A stretch of 64,000 nt of DNA from Bacteroidota bacterium (GTDB lineage Bacteria; Bacteroidota; Bacteroidia; Sphingobacteriales; Sphingobacteriaceae), in assembly GCA_023427985.1 (NCBI GenBank), contig JAEYZM010000029.1, forward strand, positions 62,001 through 126,000, given 5' to 3'. The translations under genes were made by a program, and so were the position numbers. Every line of letters starts with the position of its first letter. Position 1 is the stretch's first letter. Under the pieces are notes generated by a model. It searched no databases, was not told the origin of the DNA, and saw only the letters and a list, made by a program, of their open reading frames with translations. Below are positions 37,686-45,995 of the stretch, piece after piece.

Positions 37686-39863
37686 ATGATGTTGAAGAAA
37701 TTATTTTTCACATGTGCAGTCCTTGCATTGGGCGGATTACAATTTGCAGCCGTTGCTCCAGAAGAGGGCATGTATCCCTTAAGTGAAATTCAGAAAGTTG
37801 ATTTGAAAAAAGCGGGATTAAAGATTGACCAAAAAGAGGTGTACAATCCCAATGGCATAAGCTTAATTGATGCTTTGGTAAATGTAGGCGGATGTACTGG
37901 TTCTTTTTTATCGGATCAGGGATTAATCATCACCAATCACCACTGTGCCTTTGAGTCGGTACAATTAGCAAGCACACCTGAAAACGATTATTTGACCAAT
38001 GGTTTTGTGGCGAAGTCGATGGAGCAAGAAATTCCTGCGAAAAACTTGACCTGTAAGATTACCGATTCGTATGAAGATGTGAGCGATAAAATTTTGTCGA
38101 GTGTAAAAGATGTGAACGATCCGGTAGAACGCATTAATGGAATAAATAAAAAAATTGCGGAAATTATTAAGGAAGAGCAAGCGAAAGATGCAAGTATCAA
38201 ACCTGAAATTTCGGAGATGTTCATCGGCAGAACCTATGTTTTATTCCGATATAAAATTATTAAAGACGTACGCTTGGTTTATGTACCACAAAGAGCGATA
38301 GGTGAGTTTGGAGGTGAGAGTGATAACTGGGTATGGCCAAGACATACGGGCGATTTTTCATTCTTAAGAGCTTATGTTGCGAAAGATGGATCGGCTGCAA
38401 CGTATTCGAAAGAGAATGTGCCGTATAAACCTAAGAAGTTTTTAAAAGTAAATCCAAATGGTGCGAACGATGGAGATTTTGTATTCATTTTGGGATATCC
38501 GGGTAGAACGTTTAGAAATTATCCAGCGAAATATGTAGAGTATCAAGAGAAGTTTCAGTTGCCATACATTTCTTCATTGTATGAATGGCAGAACGATCAG
38601 ATGTATGCTACATCGACCAATAAAGAGTTGGAATTGAAACAGGCATCGCGCATTAAACGTAAAGCAAATGTCTTGAAAAATTATAAAGGTAAAATCAAGG
38701 GATTAAAAGGCATTTCATTGGTTGAGCAGAAATATGCACAAGAAAAAGAATTACAGAAGTTCATTGATGCCGATCCGAAATTAAAAGCGCAATACGGAAG
38801 CTTGATGAACAACATCGACATGGTGTATGATGAAATTTTTGCCGATGCAAAAAAATATTTAGTGATGGATCAATTGATTCCGAGTTCGAATGCATTGAGT
38901 GCAGCAAACATCATGTTGCAGATGCGTAAAAAGATTGATGCAGCGAAGGCAGAGGAGAAAGAAAAAATCTATAAAGAGCAAGCAGAAGCGGCGAAAAAGC
39001 AAATCAATGGCTTGTACGATACCTATGTTTTAGAAACAGAAAAACGATTGTTGAAGCGTGCTTTGTTAGATGGCCTGATGTTACCGAATGCTGAGCAATA
39101 CAATGTGATTCCTGGTTACGATTATTTGAAATCGAAAAATCATGAGGCATATGTAAATCAATACGTGGAGAAATTATTTGCAAAAACGAAATTCAATTCA
39201 GAACAATTTTTGAAAGACGCCTTGAGTTTACCTTTAGATGGATTTATGTCGATGAAAGATCCGATGCTCGATTTGGGTATGAATGCGATGAAAGAAGTAG
39301 AGAAGAAAAATGAAATTCAAAAAGCCCGTAATGGTAAGCTGAATAAGCTTTTGGCCGATTTTGTGAATGTGAGTATACTCTATAAGAAAACCGATTTCAT
39401 TCCCGATGCAAACAGTACCTTGCGATTGACGTATGGACATGTAAAAGGTTATACTCCGGTCGATGCAACGTATATGAAACCGACAACTACATTAACGGGA
39501 TTAATAGAAAAAGGTACGAAAGAAGGCGATTATTATTTACCCGATTTCATTAGAGAATTGTATAAGAAAAAAGATTTTGGACCTTGGTTAACAAGAGATA
39601 AAAAAGATGTGCCGATTTCTTTCTTATACGATATGGATACCACTGGTGGAAATTCAGGAAGTCCGATTATGGATGAAAATGGAAATTTAGTTGGGGTGAA
39701 TTTTGATCGTGCATTTGAAGCAACCATTAATGATTTTGCTTGGAACGAATCGTATTCGAGATCCATTGGTTGCGACATACGTTATGTGTTATGGGTGGCA
39801 CAAAAAGTGGACAAGGCAGATAATGTAATTAAAGAATTGGGATTGGAAAATTGGGGTAAATAA
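37686..39863 (+). CDS. S46 family dipeptidyl peptidase, DPP11-like
   Basis: Periplasmic serine exopeptidase of 725 residues that releases dipeptides from peptide N-termini. A signal peptide is followed by a chymotrypsin-like fold split by a helical domain. The triad His is in ITNHHCAFE (84-87), the Asp in the SDNWVWPRHTGDFSF block, and the Ser is 657 in GGNSGSP. The residue 18 positions after the Ser is Arg675 (NFDRAF). In Porphyromonas enzymes Arg there marks DPP11 (cuts after Asp/Glu), while Gly marks DPP7 (hydrophobic). I therefore infer acidic P1 preference. A TAGCTTTG -7-like box lies at 37657-37664. Confidence 0.93.
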   Translation: MMLKKLFFTCAVLALGGLQFAAVAPEEGMYPLSEIQKVDLKKAGLKIDQKEVYNPNGISLIDALVNVGGCTGSFLSDQGLIITNHHCAFESVQLASTPENDYLTNGFVAKSMEQEIPAKNLTCKITDSYEDVSDKILSSVKDVNDPVERINGINKKIAEIIKEEQAKDASIKPEISEMFIGRTYVLFRYKIIKDVRLVYVPQRAIGEFGGESDNWVWPRHTGDFSFLRAYVAKDGSAATYSKENVPYKPKKFLKVNPNGANDGDFVFILGYPGRTFRNYPAKYVEYQEKFQLPYISSLYEWQNDQMYATSTNKELELKQASRIKRKANVLKNYKGKIKGLKGISLVEQKYAQEKELQKFIDADPKLKAQYGSLMNNIDMVYDEIFADAKKYLVMDQLIPSSNALSAANIMLQMRKKIDAAKAEEKEKIYKEQAEAAKKQINGLYDTYVLETEKRLLKRALLDGLMLPNAEQYNVIPGYDYLKSKNHEAYVNQYVEKLFAKTKFNSEQFLKDALSLPLDGFMSMKDPMLDLGMNAMKEVEKKNEIQKARNGKLNKLLADFVNVSILYKKTDFIPDANSTLRLTYGHVKGYTPVDATYMKPTTTLTGLIEKGTKEGDYYLPDFIRELYKKKDFGPWLTRDKKDVPISFLYDMDTTGGNSGSPIMDENGNLVGVNFDRAFEATINDFAWNESYSRSIGCDIRYVLWVAQKVDKADNVIKELGLENWGK

Positions 39864-39864
39864 A

Positions 39865-40371
39865 ATGGCAAGAAAAAATCAGATCGACTTAAAAGCATTT
39901 GCAAGAAAAGCGAAGAAAGTTGAAGCAGAAAATACAGAGTTCTTTCAAACATTGAAGCGAACGAGAAGGAGGGACTTACAGGAGATTGTCGACAAAGCAC
40001 ACGACGCAGCATTTGAAAAAATCGATTGTTTGGATTGTGCAGGATGTTGTAAAACCATTAGTCCCACCTTTGAACCCGAAGATATACAAAGGCTTTCCAA
40101 GCATTTAGGTATTAAGCCTAAAGTATTTATGGAGCGTTATTTAGAAATGGATGAAGATGGTGATTTTGTGCATCACGGAGCACCATGTCCGTTTCTAAAA
40201 GGCGATAATAAATGTTCGGTATACGAAGCTCGACCAGAAGCTTGCAGAGGTTATCCGCATACGGGCGATAAACAATTCAGAAGTATATTAGATATTACCT
40301 TACAGAATACTTTATATTGCCCTGCGGTATTTGAAATTGTGGAGAGTTTGAAGAAGGAGTTTGATAATTAA
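39865..40371 (+). CDS. YkgJ-type cysteine cluster protein
   Basis: 168-residue protein with the CxxCxxCC cluster in CLDCAGCCKT (about 55-64) and further Cys in PCPFLKGDNKCSVYEARPEACRGYP and YCPA, the pattern of the YkgJ/UPF0153 family, thought to bind zinc or an Fe-S cluster. The N-terminal 45 residues are helical and basic. Its ATG is one base after the S46 peptidase stop, so the two share a transcript. The function is unknown. Confidence 0.88.
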   Translation: MARKNQIDLKAFARKAKKVEAENTEFFQTLKRTRRRDLQEIVDKAHDAAFEKIDCLDCAGCCKTISPTFEPEDIQRLSKHLGIKPKVFMERYLEMDEDGDFVHHGAPCPFLKGDNKCSVYEARPEACRGYPHTGDKQFRSILDITLQNTLYCPAVFEIVESLKKEFDN

Positions 40372-40796
40372 GCAACTCCATATTTTTCTTTAAGAAACTC
40401 TATCGACGCTGCCATTATTTTTTTCATGGCATCGATATTTATATCAGAGAGTTTATTTATATAAATGCAGGCCTTACCCATTTTGAATTTTCCTAAATCT
40501 TTAAGTAGATGTTCGTGTTTTTTCATACCTGTATAAATGTAAAGCGAAATAGCTGCTTTACGAGGAGAAAATCCTACCAAGGGCCAGTCGCCTTGTTGCG
40601 TACTACGTTCTGATTTATAATGATACTTACCGAATCCAATGATGGAGGGCCCCCACATTTTGGGTTCATGACCGGTAAATTCTTGCATTATTTTAATAAG
40701 CTCCAAGCTATCTTTTTTCTTCTGTTCGGTATTAGCAAAACTGTTGATGAACTCCAACACATCGGCATCCGTTCTTTTGGTTTTTATTTCAGGCAT
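40368..40796 (-). CDS. DUF1801 protein
   Basis: 142 residues. The start MPEIKTKRTDADVLEFINS and the later MWGPSIIGFGKYHYKSERS and FSPRKAAISLYI blocks are those of the DUF1801 (YdhG-like) fold. The family has no established biochemical role. I use the ATG at 40796; an upstream 27-residue extension in frame does not match the family. The 3' end overlaps the convergent YkgJ gene by 4 bases. Confidence 0.85.
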   Translation of the reverse strand: MPEIKTKRTDADVLEFINSFANTEQKKKDSLELIKIMQEFTGHEPKMWGPSIIGFGKYHYKSERSTQQGDWPLVGFSPRKAAISLYIYTGMKKHEHLLKDLGKFKMGKACIYINKLSDINIDAMKKIMAASIEFLKEKYGVA

Positions 40797-40827
40797 AAGG
40801 AAACTATCTTTTAATAAAGATAAATAT

Positions 40828-41169
40828 TTATTTAAGTAGTTTATACCGATTTTTAGCAATCCAGTTATAAACTGCATCGCGAATAAATATTGGGAAGATT
40901 CTAAGATAAGTTAGTGCCGAATAAGGAAAAGGTAATAAAGATAATGACTTAAGCACTGCTGTAGATTTTATATACGCCTTGTTTTCATGTACAAAATATA
41001 CGGTGTTTTTTTGCATGAACTGAACTCCAGCAGAACGCAGAATTTGTTTTGCAGTATCCGAATTTAATGCTTCAAATGCAATTAAATTTTTGCGATCTCG
41101 TTTACGAATAAATTCGACCGATGCCTTGCAAAGATTACAGTTGTTGTCGTATATGATGGTTGACTTCAT
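40828..41169 (-). CDS. DCC-family thiol-disulfide oxidoreductase-like protein
   Basis: 113 residues of the DUF393/DCC family, starting with the diagnostic IIYDNNCNLCKASVEFI (CxxC about 12-15) and continuing with YIKSTAVLKSLSLLP. The thioredoxin-like CxxC suggests redox activity. It is followed by the DUF1801 gene on the same strand after 31 bases. Confidence 0.87.
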   Translation of the reverse strand: MKSTIIYDNNCNLCKASVEFIRKRDRKNLIAFEALNSDTAKQILRSAGVQFMQKNTVYFVHENKAYIKSTAVLKSLSLLPFPYSALTYLRIFPIFIRDAVYNWIAKNRYKLLK

Positions 41170-41173
41170 TTTG

Positions 41174-41288
41174 AAGTATTAAGTACAAAGTATTAAGTAT
41201 TAAGATGGAAATATAGTGCTAAGCATTTTAATTAATCAAACCCAACAATCTACCTTCTTTGTACTTAATACTTTGTACTTAGTACTTA
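41174..41288. repeat. 7-base-period arrays AAGTATT/AAGTACA with inverted arm
   Basis: Left arm 41174-41204 holds four heptamers (AAGTATT, AAGTACA). Right arm 41257-41288 holds their reverse-complement family (TTGTACT, TAATACT). A 52-base unique centre lies between. It fills the gap between two - strand genes, and the same word family recurs at 43152-43218. Confidence 0.85.
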
Positions 41289-41303
41289 TTTAACGGCATG
41301 CTA

Positions 41304-41825
41304 TTATATTTGTTTTCCCAACATTTTATACACCTTTTTTGCGCGCGCTTTGAAGCCGGGCGATGAATAGGGGTATTGCATTTCGATGATGGCCAATAAC
41401 TCTGCAGCTAGTTCCTCGTATTCTTTTGCAATTTTTGCCAATATAAACATCAAGTACGCTTTAACGGCAACCTTAGTTTCCATTTTTTGTAATAATTGTA
41501 TGCCGATGTCCCAAGCTATGGACTGTTGTTCTTCATTCAAGTCCATCGTTTCTAAAATTTTCGCCGAATTCCGATGCACTGCATCGTGGCAATCTTTTCT
41601 ACTCATCAATCGGAGCAAATCATCGACATAAGGTTTTAATAAAAATGGATGTGCCTCGTAACAAAATTCCATTGCCCAGCTGGCGCGTTGAGCCAATTCG
41701 AAATTGTCGCCCAAAACCAATTGCATCAATTTTTTAAATCGTGATACATCGGCCCCAACATAGGTGGCAACTTTTAAACTCACTGGTTTTGAGTTCGCTA
41801 CATTTAATTCATCAACAATATTCAT
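41304..41825 (-). CDS. HEAT-like helical repeat protein
   Basis: 173 residues, all helical by composition. Repeats such as LGDNFELAQRASWAMEFCYEAHP and NEEQQSIAWDIGIQLLQKM resemble HEAT/armadillo repeats. No catalytic motif is visible; probably a binding scaffold. The ATG at 41825 (MNIVDELN) is preferred to a TTG three codons upstream. It is divergent from the radical SAM gene, with a perfect inverted repeat in the 68-base space. Confidence 0.72.
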   Translation of the reverse strand: MNIVDELNVANSKPVSLKVATYVGADVSRFKKLMQLVLGDNFELAQRASWAMEFCYEAHPFLLKPYVDDLLRLMSRKDCHDAVHRNSAKILETMDLNEEQQSIAWDIGIQLLQKMETKVAVKAYLMFILAKIAKEYEELAAELLAIIEMQYPYSSPGFKARAKKVYKMLGKQI

Positions 41826-41847
41826 TTTTTTCAAAAAGTATACACAA

Positions 41848-41895
41848 ATATTGCTAAAATATTTAGTATTTTTATGCTCATAATTTTAGCAATAT
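41848..41895. repeat. Perfect 13-bp inverted repeat over the radical SAM start
   Basis: ATATTGCTAAAAT at 41848-41860 and ATTTTAGCAATAT at 41883-41895 are exact reverse complements with 22 bases between. The right arm ends inside the ATG of the radical SAM gene. It may be an operator or an RNA hairpin masking the start codon. Confidence 0.75.
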
Positions 41896-43153
41896 GAATT
41901 TCGATAGAATCAAAGAAAAACTAAGCATTTTATCGGATGCCGCAAAATACGACGTTTCTTGCGCATCGAGTGGGAGTAATCGAAAAAATTCGAATAAGGG
42001 GCTGGGCGATTCGAGTGGTATGGGCATTTGCCATACTTATACAGAGGATGGCCGATGTGTCTCTTTATTGAAAATTCTGCTTACGAACCATTGTATTTTC
42101 GATTGCGCGTATTGTACCAGTAGACGATCGAACGATGTGAAGCGAGCGGCATTTACGGTGCAGGAGGTGGTTGACTTGACGATGAATTTTTATAGGCGAA
42201 ATTACATCGAGGGTTTGTTTCTGAGTTCGGGGATATTCAAGGATGCCGACTATACGATGGAGCGCTTGGTGCAGATTGCTAAGAAATTAAGAACGGAAAA
42301 TAAGTTCAATGGGTATATCCATTTAAAGGCGATTCCTGGTGCGAGCAAAGAGTTGATGAATTTAGCGGCGATGTATGCCGATCGATTGAGTGTGAACATA
42401 GAGTTGCCAACGATTGAAGGATTGAAGAAATTGGCGCCTGAGAAAAACAGAGAAGATATGGAGCGTCCGATGATGGATTTGAAAAATGGAATTCAATTAT
42501 ATAAAGAAGAAAAAAAGTCATTTAAAAAAGCTCCATTATTTGCGCCAGCTGGGCAGAGCACGCAAATGGTAGTAGGAGCGAGCGGGGAGAGCGATATGCA
42601 AATTTTGTATACCGCGAAATACTTTTATCATACCTATCATTTAAAGAGGGTTTACTATTCGGGATATGTACCAATATCGGACGATTCGCGTCTGCCAAGT
42701 AAGAATACGCCGGTACCTATGGTTCGGGAGAATCGATTGTATCAAACAGATTGGTTATTGAGATTTTATGGCTTTGATGTAAGAGAAATTGTGAATCCCG
42801 ATTATCCCGATTTACCCCTCGATATGGATCCGAAATTGGCTTGGGCATTAAGGAATCCTGCATTTTTTCCAATCGATATTAACACTGCCGATGTGTGGAT
42901 GATTTACAGAGTTCCCGGGATTGGTGTAGGTTCTGCTCAAAAAATCATTAAGGCTAGAAAATTTCAATCGCTTCGATTAGAACATTTAAAATCATTTGGT
43001 ATAGCATTGAATAGGGCTCAATATTTTATAAGAACAGCTGATAGTTATTTGTTTAAAAAAGAAGTGGATCCTTTAGCCTGGAAACAACTTATTAGCAATT
43101 CCTATAAGGGTAAGTACAAAAATATACAGCAACGACAATTAAGTCTATTTTAA
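41894..43153 (+). CDS. Putative DNA modification/repair radical SAM protein
   Basis: 419 residues of the family annotated as a putative DNA modification/repair radical SAM enzyme (TIGR03916). The [4Fe-4S] motif is in HCIFDCAYC (about 62-70). The family opening LSILSDAAKYDVSCASSGS is clear. The C-terminus holds a helix-hairpin-helix, INTADVWMIYRVPGIGVGSA (about 336-355), typical of DNA binding. The substrate is unknown. The following DUF4130 gene is its usual partner. The start lies within an inverted repeat. Confidence 0.93.
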   Translation: MNFDRIKEKLSILSDAAKYDVSCASSGSNRKNSNKGLGDSSGMGICHTYTEDGRCVSLLKILLTNHCIFDCAYCTSRRSNDVKRAAFTVQEVVDLTMNFYRRNYIEGLFLSSGIFKDADYTMERLVQIAKKLRTENKFNGYIHLKAIPGASKELMNLAAMYADRLSVNIELPTIEGLKKLAPEKNREDMERPMMDLKNGIQLYKEEKKSFKKAPLFAPAGQSTQMVVGASGESDMQILYTAKYFYHTYHLKRVYYSGYVPISDDSRLPSKNTPVPMVRENRLYQTDWLLRFYGFDVREIVNPDYPDLPLDMDPKLAWALRNPAFFPIDINTADVWMIYRVPGIGVGSAQKIIKARKFQSLRLEHLKSFGIALNRAQYFIRTADSYLFKKEVDPLAWKQLISNSYKGKYKNIQQRQLSLF

Positions 43154-43218
43154 GTACAAAGTATTAAGTATTAAGTACAAAGAATTAAGAATTAAGTAAA
43201 GGGTATTAAGTACAAAGA
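43152..43218. repeat. 7-base-period array AAGTACA/AAGTATT/AAGAATT
   Basis: About nine heptamers begin at the radical SAM stop codon and run through the spacer to the DUF4130 gene. Same family as 41174-41288; the AAGAATT units are the reverse complement of the ATTCTTA array at 45931-45993. No inverted second arm is seen. Confidence 0.8.
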
Positions 43219-43259
43219 GGGAAGAGTTTTTGAATTGGAAACAATTTAAATTTTTGGGT

Positions 43260-44021
43260 ATGAACGGGGTAGTGAAAATTTTGGTTTATGATGGAAGTTT
43301 TGAAGGACTGCTATGTTGTATTTATCGAATATACGAGCAGAAGATTTCGGTGTATAGGATACAGAACAAAATGGAACCTGTACAAGATATGTTTGCCGAT
43401 TTGATTCCTATTGATACTGAAATAGCTAAAGCAGAACGAGTATGGAGTGGCATTTTAAGAAAAGCGAGTCAAAAAAGTGTTCAGAGAATCATGTATTCTT
43501 ATTTAGCAGAAATAAGAGGAGAGGAGCACAACATCGTCCGATACATTCAATATCTGATTGATTCTAAGAAAAACATAGAGGATAATTTGAGTCATCCTGT
43601 TGTTCAACGGATGGAAGATGTTGTAAAAATGGTAAATCGGGAAAAACATAGAATGAAAGCATTCGTTCGATTTCAATTATTAAGTGATGGAATATTTTAC
43701 TCAAGTATAGAGCCAGATTTCAATGTTTTACCATTAATCAAAGATCATTTTAAAAACAGATATGCCGACCAGCAATGGATTATTTATGATATTAAACGCA
43801 ACTATGGCTTGTATTATAATTTAAAAGAAGTTGAGCAAATGAGTTTAGAAACATCGCCCAAAAAAAATGCTCAAAATATTTTCCAGGAAGAAGAAACTTT
43901 ATACCAAGAATTATGGAAAGGATATTTCAAGCATACCAATATTGAAAGCAGGAAAAACACTGCCTTACATCTACGACATGTACCTAAACGATACTGGAAA
44001 TATTTAACAGAGAAAGCATAA
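43260..44021 (+). CDS. DUF4130 (TIGR03915) DNA-metabolism protein
   Basis: 253 residues. KILVYDGSFEGLLCCIYRIYE at the start and LRHVPKRYWKYLTEK at the end are typical of TIGR03915 proteins. Members are always or nearly always next to the radical SAM protein above. Many homologues are about twice as long, with a fused uracil-DNA-glycosylase-like domain; here that domain is absent. The start is the ATG at 43260; a TTG at 43230 is possible. No catalytic role is established. Confidence 0.9.
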   Translation: MNGVVKILVYDGSFEGLLCCIYRIYEQKISVYRIQNKMEPVQDMFADLIPIDTEIAKAERVWSGILRKASQKSVQRIMYSYLAEIRGEEHNIVRYIQYLIDSKKNIEDNLSHPVVQRMEDVVKMVNREKHRMKAFVRFQLLSDGIFYSSIEPDFNVLPLIKDHFKNRYADQQWIIYDIKRNYGLYYNLKEVEQMSLETSPKKNAQNIFQEEETLYQELWKGYFKHTNIESRKNTALHLRHVPKRYWKYLTEKA

Positions 44022-44098
44022 AAAGTATATTCAAAATAAATGCATAAGCGACTAGAGTTTCGCACTACATTATTCAATCTGCATACAGAGTTTGATTT

Positions 44099-45328
44099 TT
44101 ACTTTGCTTTCCTAGCGGCTTTCAAACCGGATAAGTTATAATAAGCGAACCAAGTACTGAATGCACATAAGATAAATCCAAGAATAAAGGGTGCACCAGG
44201 GAAATATACCGGCGCAGTCTTGCTTGTAAAATATGCAAACAAATTATTCATAATTAAAGGACCTACAATTGAAGTCACACTCATCAAGCTTGTTAATGCT
44301 CCTTGTAATTCACCCTGTTCCGTTGGAGGAACTTCAGAAGAAATAATTCCCTGTAAGGCTGGACCACATATACCTCCTAAAGAATACGGTATTAAGAATA
44401 CAAACATCATCCAACTTGTACTTGCCAGGCCGAATAATAGCAATCCTATTCCGTACAGTCCCAAACCCAGATAAACAGAATTATTTTGGCCAATTTTTGG
44501 GATGATGATTCGAATTAGACCACCTTGAACAATGCCGACTAATAGTCCTACGAATCCTAATGAATAACCTACCCAAGCTTCGTTCCAGTTGAATTTAAGC
44601 ATGGTATAATATGTCCAGTTCGATTGAACCGCATGGGCTGCAATATATATTAATGTAAAACAACTCACTAGTCCTGAAACCACGGGATACTTTCTTAAAT
44701 GCATTAAAGATCCAATAGGGTTAGCTCTAGACCATTCGAATTTTCTACGATTTTCTTTTAACAATGACTCTGGTAATACGAAATATCCGTAAGCCACATT
44801 GATAAGAGTTAATACTGCAGCCGCGATAAATGGAATTCTAGCACCCCATTGAGCAGAAATTCCACCCAAAACCGGACCAATAATGAACCCTAATCCAAAT
44901 GCGGCACCCACCAATCCAAAATTTTGTGCACGTTTTTCAGGCTCAGAAATATCCGCAATATATGCTGTAGCGGTTGTGAAACTTGCGCCTGCAATACCTG
45001 CGATTATTCGACCAATAAATAACCAAAAAATACTAGGAGCAAAGGCCATAAAAATATAATCGATCCCTAATCCTAGTAAAGAGAATAATAATAGTGGTCT
45101 TCTACCAAATCTATCGCTTAATCCTCCAATAATAGGTGAAAATATAAATTGCATAACTGCATATGCAAACATCAGCCATCCACCATATTTAGATGCCTCA
45201 CTTAAACCTGAACCTGTTAGTTCTTCAATGAGTTTTGGAATAACTGGTATAATAATACCGATTCCAATCACGTCAATTAATATCGTTATGAAAATAAAAG
45301 TTAATGCGGAGGTGCGTTTCACGGTCAT
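44099..45328 (-). CDS. MFS efflux pump, TCR/Tet family
   Basis: Drug:H+ antiporter-type membrane protein of 409 residues and twelve helices. Motif A is [14 protein letters not shown] and motif C-like Gly/Pro repeats ([12 protein letters not shown]) are in helix 5. [16 protein letters not shown] at the N-terminus is typical of the TetA-related branch. Substrate spectrum cannot be inferred; chromosomal homologues usually do not give clinical tetracycline resistance, and no mobile element flanks it. Confidence 0.9.
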   Translation of the reverse strand: MTVKRTSALTFIFITILIDVIGIGIIIPVIPKLIEELTGSGLSEASKYGGWLMFAYAVMQFIFSPIIGGLSDRFGRRPLLLFSLLGLGIDYIFMAFAPSIFWLFIGRIIAGIAGASFTTATAYIADISEPEKRAQNFGLVGAAFGLGFIIGPVLGGISAQWGARIPFIAAAVLTLINVAYGYFVLPESLLKENRRKFEWSRANPIGSLMHLRKYPVVSGLVSCFTLIYIAAHAVQSNWTYYTMLKFNWNEAWVGYSLGFVGLLVGIVQGGLIRIIIPKIGQNNSVYLGLGLYGIGLLLFGLASTSWMMFVFLIPYSLGGICGPALQGIISSEVPPTEQGELQGALTSLMSVTSIVGPLIMNNLFAYFTSKTAPVYFPGAPFILGFILCAFSTWFAYYNLSGLKAARKAK

Positions 45329-45397
45329 GGCTGCGAAAATCGTTAAAATTTCAATGCAAAAGTGTAAAAATTTTATTGGTCTAAATATATAGGTTAC

Positions 45398-45424
45398 AAA
45401 AAAACCCCGACGGGTAAGTCGGGG
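45398..45424 (-). terminator. Terminator of the cold-shock gene
   Basis: On the - strand CCCCGAC and GTCGGGG pair (7 bp) around TTACCC, followed by seven T. It lies 33 bases after the cold-shock stop. Confidence 0.92.
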
Positions 45425-45456
45425 CGAAATTCGATTTGAAGGTTAGTTGTTCACAC

Positions 45457-45648
45457 TTATGCTAAACGCACGTTTACAGCATTGATGCCTTTTTTACCTT
45501 GCTGTACTTCGTACTGTACTTCGTCATTTTCTTTTACTTTGTCAACAAGACCTGTAGTGTGTACAAAAATGTCAGCGCTACCATCTTCTGGTACAATGAA
45601 TCCAAAACCTTTAGAGTCATTGAAAAATTTAATTTTACCTTTAAGCAT
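45457..45648 (-). CDS. Cold-shock domain protein
   Basis: 63-residue single-stranded nucleic acid binding protein. RNP1 is KGFGFI (13-18) and RNP2 is DIFVHTT (25-31). It is an OB-fold RNA chaperone of the CspA family; cold induction is not shown by the sequence. It has a 5' untranslated region in A+T-rich DNA and its own terminator. Confidence 0.95.
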   Translation of the reverse strand: MLKGKIKFFNDSKGFGFIVPEDGSADIFVHTTGLVDKVKENDEVQYEVQQGKKGINAVNVRLA

Positions 45649-45750
45649 TATAATTATGTATTAAAGTTACAATGTACGGAAATTAATTTTAAATAATTGC
45701 AAAGAAATTAATAATTTTTTTTCTCCAATTAAAGAATATCAACAAGAGCT

Positions 45751-45826
45751 TATGAGCCTACGAACTCATTAGCATACGAACATACGAACCCTCGAACATT
45801 CGAACATATGAACATATGAACTTTCG
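45751..45826. repeat. 8-base-period array CATACGAA/CATATGAA
   Basis: About eight octamers of the type CATACGAA, CCCTCGAA, CATTCGAA, CATATGAA. It is the only array here with period 8 rather than 7; a short relative is at 14284-14310. Confidence 0.8.
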
Positions 45827-45878
45827 TCTTATAATTAATATTATGTTAAATAGATACTTTCAACCAATACCCTATAAT

Positions 45879-45906
45879 GCAAAAAAGCCGCTCTTAGGCG
45901 ACTTTT
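45879..45906. terminator. Bidirectional-type terminator hairpin
   Basis: AAAAAAGCCGC pairs with GCGACTTTTTT (one mismatch) around a short loop, giving A6-stem-T6. It can end the TPR transcript on the - strand. Confidence 0.75.
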
Positions 45907-45930
45907 TTGTTTGTATATAATAGAACATTA

Positions 45931-45993
45931 ATTCTTAATTCTTAATTCTTAATTCTTAATTCTTAATTCTTAATTCTTAATTCTTAATTCTTA
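45931..45993. repeat. Nine perfect tandem copies of ATTCTTA
   Basis: An uninterrupted 63-base tandem heptamer array ending two bases from the TPR stop codon. The purity suggests recent expansion by replication slippage. Confidence 0.95.
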
Positions 45994-45995
45994 AT

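Larger units (their letters stand above)
45649..45995. other. 347-base gene-free spacer with repeats
   Basis: Between the cold-shock and TPR genes. It holds the 8-base-period array (45751-45826), a terminator hairpin (45879-45906) and the heptamer array (45931-45993). The first 100 bases are A+T-rich and should contain the cold-shock promoter, but I see no clear box pair. Confidence 0.7.

Noticed and set aside
44099..45328. Acquired tetracycline resistance determinant
   Set aside because: No mobile element, regulator or composition change flanks it; family membership alone does not imply resistance.
45931..45993. Possible CRISPR array
   Set aside because: Tandem heptamers with no spacers and no cas genes.
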